Shown piece after piece: positions 1 through 6,298 of a DNA stretch of 8,569 nt. A program made the position numbers and the translations under genes. How positions within the stretch are numbered: position 1 is the stretch's first letter; the number at the start of each line of letters is the position of its first letter. The DNA is from Oscillospiraceae bacterium. GTDB lineage: Bacteria; Bacillota; Clostridia; Oscillospirales; Ruminococcaceae. The notes beneath the pieces were generated by a model. That model was given only the letters and a program-made list of their open reading frames with translations. It ran no database searches and was not told the origin of the DNA. The stretch is taken from assembly GCA_017483405.1 (NCBI GenBank), contig JAFUWP010000477.1, forward strand, positions 1-8,569, read 5' to 3'.

Positions 1-1
1 A

Positions 2-862
2 AATAACTATCTCGAACAGCCTCTCACACACAGCTATGCTCTGTTTGATGTCGCTGACACCGGCGGAACGCATCCGGATTTGATTCTGCTCGGCGCAGTC
101 AGTAACGCAGAACCGGCTTATGCCGCTGTCTACCGCCTTGCCGAAGATGACCGCTATCATGAATATAAATATCAGTTTTCGGATAATTATACAGATTATC
201 AGCAGTTGATTTACGGAAGGCTTTCCGATGACAGAATCGCCCTCTATGTCGATGCCGCAACCGGTACGGCTAACTTACAGACGGAAATCCTCTGTCTGGA
301 ATCTTCTTCCGATGCCGATACAGAATCCGACATCCGGCTTGTGAATCTGCTCCAGAGATGCGGAAAATCTGCCGAAGAAACCATCCGGCGTGCAGGGCTT
401 GCCTCGATGGATATTGATAATGACAATGTTCCTGAAATCCCTGTTCAGGAGGTATTCCGAGGTTATGAATCCGCTCCGGAATCCGAACAGATTCGGCAGA
501 CAGACTGGCTTACCATGCAGGAGAATCAGGTTTTTACAGAGTATGAAAGCTATTATAATATCAATGACGGCTATCTGTTTATCCTTCCCGAACCGTGGCA
601 GAAACATGTGACAGTCATCAACAACATGACCGAGAATGAAATGCAGTTCTGCGCCTATGATGCCGATGACCCTGAAAATCTGCCTGTTCTGCTCAGAATC
701 TACATCGCTTATGATGATGCTGACCGGAATGACCATCTTCATGCCGGTTATCAGCTTTTGCATACCAAAGGAACAGCAAGCTATCTTGTCAGAACCGAAC
801 CTGATGAAGCACTTTCGGTTTCGACAGGAGAGATTCTGCTGTGCTTTCAATTTTCAGATTAA
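2..862 (+). CDS. Unrecognised acidic protein with FG-GAP/VCBS-like element, 5' end missing
   Basis: The reading frame is open from base 2 to the TAA at 860-862, so the start lies upstream of the window; the TTG at 80 is inside the gene and not a believable start. About 286 residues are visible. I do not recognise the family. Two stretches look like FG-GAP/VCBS calcium-binding loops: one near the window start (FDVADTGGTHPDLILL) and a clearer one in the middle (DIDNDNVPEIP, encoded about 411-443), a D-x-D-x-D-x-x-x-E-I-P pattern typical of extracellular beta-propeller blades. The C-terminal half (YNINDGYLFILPEPWQ onwards) looks like a small beta-rich domain. The protein is strongly acidic. No TM segment is visible in this part, and a signal peptide or lipobox cannot be judged without the N-terminus. 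It ends 23 nt before the response regulator gene, so I infer a secreted or surface-anchored partner of the two-component system, but that is context only. Confidence 0.7.
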   Translation, partial: NNYLEQPLTHSYALFDVADTGGTHPDLILLGAVSNAEPAYAAVYRLAEDDRYHEYKYQFSDNYTDYQQLIYGRLSDDRIALYVDAATGTANLQTEILCLESSSDADTESDIRLVNLLQRCGKSAEETIRRAGLASMDIDNDNVPEIPVQEVFRGYESAPESEQIRQTDWLTMQENQVFTEYESYYNINDGYLFILPEPWQKHVTVINNMTENEMQFCAYDADDPENLPVLLRIYIAYDDADRNDHLHAGYQLLHTKGTASYLVRTEPDEALSVSTGEILLCFQFSD

Positions 863-868
863 TTCATG

Positions 869-875
869 AAAGGAG
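869..875 (+). promoter_or_regulatory. Ribosome binding site of response regulator gene
   Basis: AAAGGAG lies 10 nt before the ATG at 886. It decides the start: the same frame is open further upstream to a GTG at 841, but that codon lies inside the previous gene, lacks a Shine-Dalgarno sequence and would add 15 residues before the receiver domain. Confidence 0.75.
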
Positions 876-885
876 TATTTCCGTT

Positions 886-1587
886 ATGAAACGTATTCTT
901 GTCTGCGAGGATGAAGATGTCATTCGGGATTGTGTGGTTATCAATCTCAAACGCGCCGGCTATGATGTGGTTGATGTCAACTGCGGTGAGAGCGCACTCC
1001 AGAAGTTTGAAGAAGAAAACGGCAATTTTGATATTGTCCTGCTTGACATCATGATGCCTGGTATTGATGGTTTCACCGTCTGCAAACGGCTCAGAGAAAA
1101 AAGTTCTACGCTCGGCATCATCATGCTGACCGCCAGAACGCAGGAAATGGATAAAGTCAGCGGTCTGATGATTGGTGCAGATGACTATATCACAAAGCCG
1201 TTTTCACTCTCCGAACTGACTGCCCGTGTGGATGCTATCTACAGACGCGTCTGCATGAGCTTCAATTCCGATGAGAAAAGTCCTGTCATCGAGTCAGGGC
1301 CTTTTACACTCAACCTCAAGAGCCGGACTGTCGCCAAAAACGGCGTACCTATCGACCTGACACAAGTCGAATACCAGATTCTTGAATACTTCATGAATAA
1401 CAAAAATACTGCCCTCGACAGAGCCAGTATTCTGAATCATATCTGGGGCGAAAATTATTACGGAGATTACAAGATTGTGGATGTCAACATCCGCAGAATC
1501 AGATTAAAAATCGAAGATGAACCATCCAATCCGCAGTATATCGTGACTATCTGGGGCTACGGCTATAAGTGGAATGATAAAATTTAA
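886..1587 (+). CDS. OmpR/PhoB-family DNA-binding response regulator
   Basis: Cytoplasmic transcription regulator of 233 residues, the usual OmpR-family length. The receiver domain (about 2-118) has the full set of conserved residues: acidic pocket E8/D9, phosphoacceptor D54 (LLDIMMPGIDG), T82 and K104 followed by P105. A linker leads to a C-terminal winged-helix domain (about 132-231) with the recognition-helix region VDVNIRRIRLKIE and the closing hairpin VTIWGYGYKW. Known family behaviour: phosphorylation at the Asp by a partner histidine kinase promotes dimerisation and binding to direct repeats. The partner is almost certainly the kinase encoded next, whose start codon lies inside the end of this gene (14 nt overlap). 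The target genes cannot be read from the window. The start is the ATG at 886 because it has an AAAGGAG at the right distance and gives the family-typical N-terminus MKRILVCEDED. Confidence 0.95.
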   Translation: MKRILVCEDEDVIRDCVVINLKRAGYDVVDVNCGESALQKFEEENGNFDIVLLDIMMPGIDGFTVCKRLREKSSTLGIIMLTARTQEMDKVSGLMIGADDYITKPFSLSELTARVDAIYRRVCMSFNSDEKSPVIESGPFTLNLKSRTVAKNGVPIDLTQVEYQILEYFMNNKNTALDRASILNHIWGENYYGDYKIVDVNIRRIRLKIEDEPSNPQYIVTIWGYGYKWNDKI

Positions 1588-3001
1588 AAAAAATACCCTC
1601 AAGAAAAGAAGCATCACACAACGCTGGATTACCAATAATCTCGCAGTTGTGGTGTTAATCATGATTTCCATCATGCTTGCGTTTGTCTATGCGATTCAGA
1701 CATTCTACTATGCCAGTGCAAGACAGACCCTCACCAGCGAACTCACTTCGATTGTGAATCTGCTCAACCGCTATGCGCAGGATTCCGAAACGAATCTTTC
1801 ATCGGAAATGAGAAGTACCTTCGAGAGCTTTTCCGCGAAAGACAAGATGGAACTCATGGCCGTGAATTCCAAAGGCCGAGTTGTGCTGACATCTTCGGGA
1901 TTTTCCCCCTCTGCCGGAACAATCATTCCGGATTATGAAAATCTTCTGAACGGCGGTGACGGCTACTGGGTCGGCAAGGCCGAGAATCAGGAAAAAATCA
2001 TGGCTGTCTGTGCGGATATTTCCTCTTTCAGCAGTGAATATCATGCCGTTCGGGTAGTATGCTCCCTGACGGAAATCGACAGGGCAGTCGGGACGGTTAT
2101 CATCGGGGCGACAATTGTCTGCTCCATGATTCTGCTGATGCTCGTGCTGACCGGAATCTATTTTGTAGGCAGTATCATCAAGCCGATTATGCAGGTCAGC
2201 AATATGGCCGGAAAGTTCGCGAAGGGCGATTTTTCCAGCCGAATCCGTTATCAGGATTCTGACGAAATCGGCGATTTGTGCAAGGCTATCAATCACATGG
2301 CGGATGAACTTTCCACCGCCGAAGAAATGAAGAATGAATTTATTTCTTCCGTCTCGCATGAACTCCGCACCCCTCTGACAGCAATCAAGGGCTGGGCGGA
2401 AACTATCTCTTATGCCGATAACGACCCCGAAACCGTCCGAAAAGGCATGAACGTCATCGTCAACGAGACAGCAAGACTTTCTCAGATGGTCGAAGAACTT
2501 CTCGATTTCTCCCGTATGCAGAGCGGTCACTTCACGCTCCAGAAAGCGACTATGGATGTGCTCGCCGAGCTTGGCGATGCGGTTCTTATCTACATGAATA
2601 AGAAAGTTCAGGATAATATCAGAATCGAATACGATGAACCGGAAATGCTCCCGTTCGTCTATGGCGATAAGAATCGAATCCGGCAGGTATTTATTAATAT
2701 TATTGATAATGCCGTGAAATATTCCGATGCCGGCGGTCATGTGCGAATCAAGGCATTTGAACAGGATGGGAATGTCTGTGTCAGCGTTTCCGATGACGGA
2801 TGCGGAATCAAGGCATCTGACCTGCCGAAAATCAAGACGAAATTCTACAAGCCGAATCATACGAGACGAGGTTCAGGAATCGGTCTTGCTGTTGCGGATG
2901 AAATTATTTCCGAACACGGCGGTTCTATTGACATCACCAGTGAAGAAGGTGTCGGAACAACGGTTCTGATAACACTTCCGCCGGAATCGCATGAAACTTA
3001 A
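1574..3001 (+). CDS. Membrane sensor histidine kinase with HAMP domain
   Basis: A 475-residue, two-TM sensor kinase. Visible order: basic N-terminus (1-20), TM1 about 22-44, extracytoplasmic region about 45-172, TM2 about 174-198, HAMP about 199-250, HisKA with the phosphoacceptor H262 in SVSHELRTPL, then the ATPase domain with N-box (FINIIDNAVKYS, N379), G1 box D407-x-G-x-G411, F-box-like KFYKPN and G2 box GSGIGL (433-438). All catalytic motifs are intact. The sensor region of about 130 residues is not a domain I can name; it has a predicted PAS/Cache-like size. It should autophosphorylate at H262 and pass the phosphate to D54 of the regulator encoded just upstream. The ATG at 1574 overlaps the regulator gene by 14 nt and has only a weak Shine-Dalgarno, so translation is probably coupled. 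General architecture resembles PhoR/WalK-type kinases, but the stimulus is unknown. Confidence 0.95.
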   Translation: MIKFKKNTLKKRSITQRWITNNLAVVVLIMISIMLAFVYAIQTFYYASARQTLTSELTSIVNLLNRYAQDSETNLSSEMRSTFESFSAKDKMELMAVNSKGRVVLTSSGFSPSAGTIIPDYENLLNGGDGYWVGKAENQEKIMAVCADISSFSSEYHAVRVVCSLTEIDRAVGTVIIGATIVCSMILLMLVLTGIYFVGSIIKPIMQVSNMAGKFAKGDFSSRIRYQDSDEIGDLCKAINHMADELSTAEEMKNEFISSVSHELRTPLTAIKGWAETISYADNDPETVRKGMNVIVNETARLSQMVEELLDFSRMQSGHFTLQKATMDVLAELGDAVLIYMNKKVQDNIRIEYDEPEMLPFVYGDKNRIRQVFINIIDNAVKYSDAGGHVRIKAFEQDGNVCVSVSDDGCGIKASDLPKIKTKFYKPNHTRRGSGIGLAVADEIISEHGGSIDITSEEGVGTTVLITLPPESHET

Positions 3002-3006
3002 AGGGG
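3001..3006 (+). promoter_or_regulatory. Ribosome binding site of the 50-residue membrane peptide
   Basis: AAGGGG, 7 nt before the ATG at 3014, overlapping the last base of the kinase stop codon. Its good position is the main reason to treat the short frame as a real gene. Confidence 0.55.
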
Positions 3007-3013
3007 AAAAATA

Positions 3014-3166
3014 ATGGAGAATAGCATTCTTATCATAAGAATTTTGATAAAGCTTCTTATTGCTGTAGGTTTGTTGTGTTTAATATTAAATGGTATTGCT
3101 GTACTTGTATTTTGGATTATATCAGCCGGAGTTAATATCTATGATTTCATAAAAGCTAAAAAGTAG
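3014..3166 (+). CDS. Small hydrophobic membrane peptide, 50 residues
   Basis: An ATG at 3014 and TAG at 3164-3166 enclose 50 codons. The gene starts 12 nt after the kinase stop and has AAGGGG (3001-3006) 7 nt before the start. The product begins MENSILIIRILIKLLIAV, is hydrophobic from about residue 5 to 42 with R9 and K13 near the front, a possible turn at N26-G27, and ends in a short basic tail (KAKK). It could be one long TM helix or a tight hairpin. By hand count G+C is 43 of 153 bases (28%), far below the neighbours, and 5 of 12 Ile codons are ATA, which the neighbours rarely use. I do not recognise a family. Possible roles by analogy are a small modulator of the adjacent kinase (as MgrB is for PhoQ) or a toxin-like membrane peptide; neither is shown by the sequence. 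Confidence 0.65.
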   Translation: MENSILIIRILIKLLIAVGLLCLILNGIAVLVFWIISAGVNIYDFIKAKK

Positions 3167-3207
3167 AATAGTTTATCATAAAAATATATTATTAAGGATG
3201 TGAGTTT

Positions 3208-4188
3208 ATGAGCGAAGAAATCAAACAGAATCCCGAAGTTTGCCCCATGAATCCCCATAAAAGCAAAATCGGCGGACAGGCTCTTATCGAAGGCGTTATG
3301 ATGAAAGGTGCTTACAAAGGCGCGATGGCCTGCCGTCTGCCGGATGGCTCTGTTGATGTCGAAACATGGGACTTGAAAGGCGGTAAAAATAAACCGTGGT
3401 ATCGGAAAGTTCCGCTGATTCGCGGATGCTACAGCTTTATCTTCTCGATGGCGGACGGCTATAAATGCCTGATGAAATCCGCCGAAAAACAAATGACCGA
3501 AGAAGAACTCGAACAGGAAGAACAGCCTTCCAAATTTGAAGCATGGCTCGATGCGCATTTTAATGAAAAGACTGTCGAAGCTATCATGATGATTGGTATG
3601 GTGCTCGGCGTGGTGCTGTCTCTTGCGCTGTTCCTGTTTCTGCCGAAATGGGTTGTCGGTCTGATAAAGCCTCTCACGGCGAACAGAGTGATTCAGTCAT
3701 TTTCAGAGGGGATTCTGAAAATTATTATCTTTATCGGCTATATGGCAGTCACCAGCACCATGAAGGACATCCGGAGGACTTACGAATATCACGGCGCGGA
3801 ACATAAGACAATCGCCTGCTTTGAAGCCGGTCTGCCCCTGACGGTCGAAAACGTACAGAAACAAGTCAGACTGCATCCCCGATGCGGAACAAGCTTTATC
3901 TTTCTGACATTATTCATCAGTATTCTGGTGATGTGCCTTGTGCCGTTTACGATTCCGTGGCAGAGATTTCTGTGCAGTCTGTGTCTGCTCCCGATAACAG
4001 TAGGCTGTTCCTTCGAGTGCATACAGTTCGCCGGAAGAAGCAACGGCGCGATTGCAAAATTCATTTCATGGCCTGGGTTACAGCTCCAGAGAATCACAAC
4101 AAAAGAACCGGATGCCTCACAGATTGAAATCGCCATCGCGGCGATGAAACCCTGTATTCCGGAGAATTTAGAGGATGATTTATGGTAA
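3208..4188 (+). CDS. yqhQ: DUF1385 membrane protein, YqhQ family
   Basis: A 326-residue integral membrane protein of the DUF1385 family, named after Bacillus subtilis YqhQ. Family hallmarks are present: GGQALIEGVMM (22-32), EYHGAEHKTI (around 193-202), HPRCGTSF (223-230) and a C-terminal EPDxxQIEIAI (290-300). Four hydrophobic segments are visible at about 125-154, 168-184, 231-248 and 254-270, with a charged, glutamate-rich cytosolic-looking stretch at 92-110. The conserved His, Glu and Cys residues suggest metal binding, but the biochemical function of the family is not established as far as I know. The start ATG at 3208 has AAGGA at 3194-3198. It overlaps the following prmC by 7 nt (ATGGTAA), and the yqhQ-prmC pairing is common in Clostridia, often with prfA next to it. 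Here prfA is not within the window. The 41-nt gap before it is AT-rich with no clear promoter or terminator. Confidence 0.92.
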   Translation: MSEEIKQNPEVCPMNPHKSKIGGQALIEGVMMKGAYKGAMACRLPDGSVDVETWDLKGGKNKPWYRKVPLIRGCYSFIFSMADGYKCLMKSAEKQMTEEELEQEEQPSKFEAWLDAHFNEKTVEAIMMIGMVLGVVLSLALFLFLPKWVVGLIKPLTANRVIQSFSEGILKIIIFIGYMAVTSTMKDIRRTYEYHGAEHKTIACFEAGLPLTVENVQKQVRLHPRCGTSFIFLTLFISILVMCLVPFTIPWQRFLCSLCLLPITVGCSFECIQFAGRSNGAIAKFISWPGLQLQRITTKEPDASQIEIAIAAMKPCIPENLEDDLW

Positions 4189-5000
4189 ATTCCGAATTTG
4201 TCCGGATGCTCGAAGATGCCGGCATTCCGGATGCTGATTTCGATGTCAGATGCATGACAGAGCAAATCACCGGAAACCGGTTCGCTCCGGAACTGCATCC
4301 CGAACAGAGAAATCAGATGCTCGATATGGTTCAGCGCAGAATGCAGGGCGAACCGTTGCAGTATATTCTCGGAGAATGGGAATTCTATGGTCTGAGGATA
4401 TTTGTCGGGAAGGGTGTTCTGATTCCGCGTCCGGATACGGAAATTCTTGTTGATACGGTTCTTGACTGGTGCAAAGGCAAATCCGGACTGAAAGTTCTGG
4501 ATTTATGTACAGGTTCGGGATGTATCGCGCTCGCGCTGAAAAAGCATCTTCCGGATGCCGATGTTTCTGCTGTTGATACCAGTGAAACCGCACTGACCTA
4601 TGCTCGGAAAAATGCGGAATATCATCATCTTGATATTGAAATTCATCATGCGGATGTGCTGGATAAGCATTTTGCAAAGCAGTTTCATGATTATGATGTG
4701 ATTGTCAGCAATCCGCCGTATCTGACCGGACAGGAAATGCAGGAACTACAGACAGAAGTCAGGCATGAACCGGCGATTGCACTTCTGGGCGGTTCTGACG
4801 AAGACGGAACATATTTTTACAGAAAAATAACAAGTATCTGGAAAGATGCCATCAAAACCGGCGGTCTGCTGGCTTACGAAATCGGCTGGAAACAGGCGGA
4901 GCGTGTCAGTGAACTGCTGAATTCCCATGCATTCCGGCAGATTCAGGTCATTCAGGATTATGAACAGCGTGACAGGGTTGTTACCGGAGAAAAAATTTAA
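4182..5000 (+). CDS. prmC: PrmC, peptide chain release factor N5-glutamine methyltransferase
   Basis: Cytosolic SAM-dependent enzyme that methylates the glutamine of the GGQ motif in release factors RF1 and RF2, improving translation termination. The 272-residue length is normal for the family. Visible parts: helical N-terminal substrate-binding domain (about 1-72, including EPLQYILGEWEFYG), the family signature IPRPDTE (81-87), SAM-binding motif I VLDLCTGSGC (105-114), and the catalytic NPPY (177-180) that contacts the target glutamine. No key residue is missing. The start ATG lies inside the stop of yqhQ (ATGGTAA), preceded by GAGG at 4171-4174, 7 nt away, so the two genes are translationally coupled. 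No clear terminator follows; the AT-only run after the stop forms at best a weak stem. It is followed by the recA promoter region. Confidence 0.95.
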   Translation: MVNSEFVRMLEDAGIPDADFDVRCMTEQITGNRFAPELHPEQRNQMLDMVQRRMQGEPLQYILGEWEFYGLRIFVGKGVLIPRPDTEILVDTVLDWCKGKSGLKVLDLCTGSGCIALALKKHLPDADVSAVDTSETALTYARKNAEYHHLDIEIHHADVLDKHFAKQFHDYDVIVSNPPYLTGQEMQELQTEVRHEPAIALLGGSDEDGTYFYRKITSIWKDAIKTGGLLAYEIGWKQAERVSELLNSHAFRQIQVIQDYEQRDRVVTGEKI

Positions 5001-5017
5001 AAAAATTTTCAGTTATG

Positions 5018-5046
5018 CAATTTCTGAACATCTCGTGTGCTATAAT
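5018..5046 (+). promoter_or_regulatory. Promoter of recA-recX-rimO-pgsA, extended -10 type
   Basis: A perfect TATAAT at 5041-5046 is preceded by TG-C (5038-5040), giving the extended -10 form TGnTATAAT used by the housekeeping sigma factor. At 17-nt spacing the -35 position reads CAATTT, a poor match to TTGACA, which fits an extended -10 promoter that does not depend on a strong -35. Transcription would start near 5052-5054, leaving a leader of about 43 nt before recA. Confidence 0.7.
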
Positions 5047-5067
5047 ATAATCATGATATAGATATGA

Positions 5068-5081
5068 TGAACTTTGATTCA
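5068..5081 (+). promoter_or_regulatory. Possible LexA/DinR operator in the recA leader
   Basis: TGAACTTTGATTCA contains GAAC-N4-ATTC, one mismatch in eight from the Gram-positive SOS box core GAAC-N4-GTTC. The outer arms TGAA/TTCA are palindromic. It lies between the predicted transcription start and the AGGAGG ribosome binding site, where a bound repressor could block elongation. The match is imperfect and the background is AT-rich, so it is only a candidate. Confidence 0.35.
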
Positions 5082-5086
5082 GGAGG
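5081..5086 (+). promoter_or_regulatory. Ribosome binding site of recA
   Basis: AGGAGG, a full match to the anti-Shine-Dalgarno core, 9 nt before the ATG at 5096. It is the strongest ribosome binding site in the window, as expected for an abundant protein. It directly abuts the possible SOS box. Confidence 0.8.
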
Positions 5087-5095
5087 TTTTTTATT

Positions 5096-6295
5096 ATGGC
5101 AAAAGCAAAAACAGAAAAGAAAACAACGAACGGCATGTATCAAGCACCGACTTCATCCGAAGAAAAAAAGGCCGCTCTTGAACATGCTATCAAGATGATT
5201 GAAAAGCAGTTCGGTCAGGGGGCTGTCATGCGTCTCGGCCAGCAGGCGAAAATGAATGTGGATGTGATTCCCACCGGCTCGATGACACTCGACCTCGCGC
5301 TTGGCGTGGGCGGTGTGCCGCGCGGCAGAATTATCGAACTCTACGGCCCTGAAAGTTCCGGCAAAACGACCGTAGCCCTCCATATTGTCGCAGAAGCCCA
5401 GAAAATGGGCGGCGAAGCCGCTTTCATTGATGTCGAACACGCACTCGACCCGAAATATGCGAAAGCACTCGGTGTCGATATTGACAGATTATTGGTTTCT
5501 CAGCCGGACAGCGGCGAACAGGCACTCGAAATCGCAGAATCTCTGGTTCGTTCCGGCGCGATTGATGTACTTGTTGTCGATTCCGTTGCCGCTATGACTA
5601 CAAAGGCCGAAATTGACGGCGAAATGGGTGACAATCATGTCGGACAGCTCGCCCGTCTGATGTCGCAGGCAATGAGAAAATTAACATCCGTTGTTTCCAA
5701 AACCGGATGCGTAGCGATTTTCATCAATCAGATTCGAGAGAAAATCGGCGTTCTGTATGGCAATCCGGAGACTACCCCTGGCGGACGTGCGCTGAAATTC
5801 TATGCTACCGTCCGTATGGATGTCCGCAAGGGCGAAATCCTGAAAGAAAATGGTATGCCCATCGGCAACAGAATGAAAGTCAAAATCGTCAAGAACAAAG
5901 TCGCTCCGCCGTTCCGTGAATGCGAATTCGATAATATCTACGGAAAGGGCATTTCCAGAACAGGCGAAATCATGGATTTGGCAGTCGAACTCGATGTGAT
6001 TCAGAAAAGCGGTTCTTGGTTCAGCTATAACGGACAGAAATTAGGTCAGGGGCGTGACAACGTCAAGCAGATGCTTGCGGATGATGAAAATTTCAGAAAG
6101 GAAGTCGAGGCAAAAATCCTCGAACACATGAGCGAACTTGATATGACTGCCAGCAATTCTGATGAAGATGATGCTAAGGCACTCGCATCGGAAGCACTGA
6201 AAACTATCAGTTCACCGGAAACTGCTCCGGAAAACACTGTCAGCATTGATGTCGATGCAGAGGACGATTTCGAGGAATTCGACCCGACAGAATAA
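5096..6295 (+). CDS. recA: RecA recombinase
   Basis: ATP-dependent DNA strand-exchange protein for homologous recombination and repair, and co-protease for LexA cleavage in the SOS response. Visible elements: N-terminal polymerisation helix (about 23-45, KKAALEHAIKMIEKQFG), Walker A GPESSGKT (84-91), the catalytic E114 within IDVEHALDP, Walker B VLVVDS (158-163), NQIREKIGV (211-219), and the DNA-binding L2 region NPETTPGGRALKFY (223-236). At 399 residues it is longer than the roughly 350 of the best-known homologues: about 10 extra residues precede the core, and the C-terminus has a long acidic, low-complexity tail (about 355-399, with DEDDA and DAEDDFEEFDPTE). No intein is present. It has its own promoter and a strong AGGAGG. 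recX follows after 3 nt. Confidence 0.98.
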   Translation: MAKAKTEKKTTNGMYQAPTSSEEKKAALEHAIKMIEKQFGQGAVMRLGQQAKMNVDVIPTGSMTLDLALGVGGVPRGRIIELYGPESSGKTTVALHIVAEAQKMGGEAAFIDVEHALDPKYAKALGVDIDRLLVSQPDSGEQALEIAESLVRSGAIDVLVVDSVAAMTTKAEIDGEMGDNHVGQLARLMSQAMRKLTSVVSKTGCVAIFINQIREKIGVLYGNPETTPGGRALKFYATVRMDVRKGEILKENGMPIGNRMKVKIVKNKVAPPFRECEFDNIYGKGISRTGEIMDLAVELDVIQKSGSWFSYNGQKLGQGRDNVKQMLADDENFRKEVEAKILEHMSELDMTASNSDEDDAKALASEALKTISSPETAPENTVSIDVDAEDDFEEFDPTE

Positions 6296-6298
6296 ATC

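Noticed and set aside
448..611. AGGAGGT at 448-454 followed by an ATG at 465 opening a 49-codon frame inside the first gene.
   Set aside because: The site looks good, but the product is arginine-rich and without pattern, it is embedded in another frame of a longer gene, and the spacing of about 10 nt could arise by chance from Gln-Glu-Val codons.
275..850. 191-codon open frame on the - strand opposite the first gene.
   Set aside because: No ribosome binding site or domain. The composition is that of an antisense shadow, and the + strand frame reads through as a coherent acidic protein with an FG-GAP-like motif.
841..885. Upstream GTG extension of the response regulator.
   Set aside because: It overlaps the end of the preceding gene, has no ribosome binding site, and the ATG at 886 gives the standard family N-terminus.
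1799..2860. Long open frame (353 codons) on the - strand opposite the sensor kinase gene.
   Set aside because: The + strand gene has every kinase motif intact. The antisense translation is rich in His, Arg, Asp and Phe with no recognisable domain, and its length follows from the codon bias of the kinase gene.
3167..3207. TATATT at 3185-3190 as a promoter -10 for yqhQ.
   Set aside because: No -35-like sequence at 16-18 nt, no TGn extension, and the stretch is AT-rich enough for such a hexamer to occur by chance.
4993..5010. Possible terminator after prmC (runs of A and T around the stop codon).
   Set aside because: The inverted repeat is A/T-only with a bulge and no GC stem, and no T tract follows a stable hairpin.
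5026..5040. GAACATCTCGTGTG as an SOS box overlapping the recA -10.
   Set aside because: Only the left half-site GAAC matches; the right half does not resemble GTTC.
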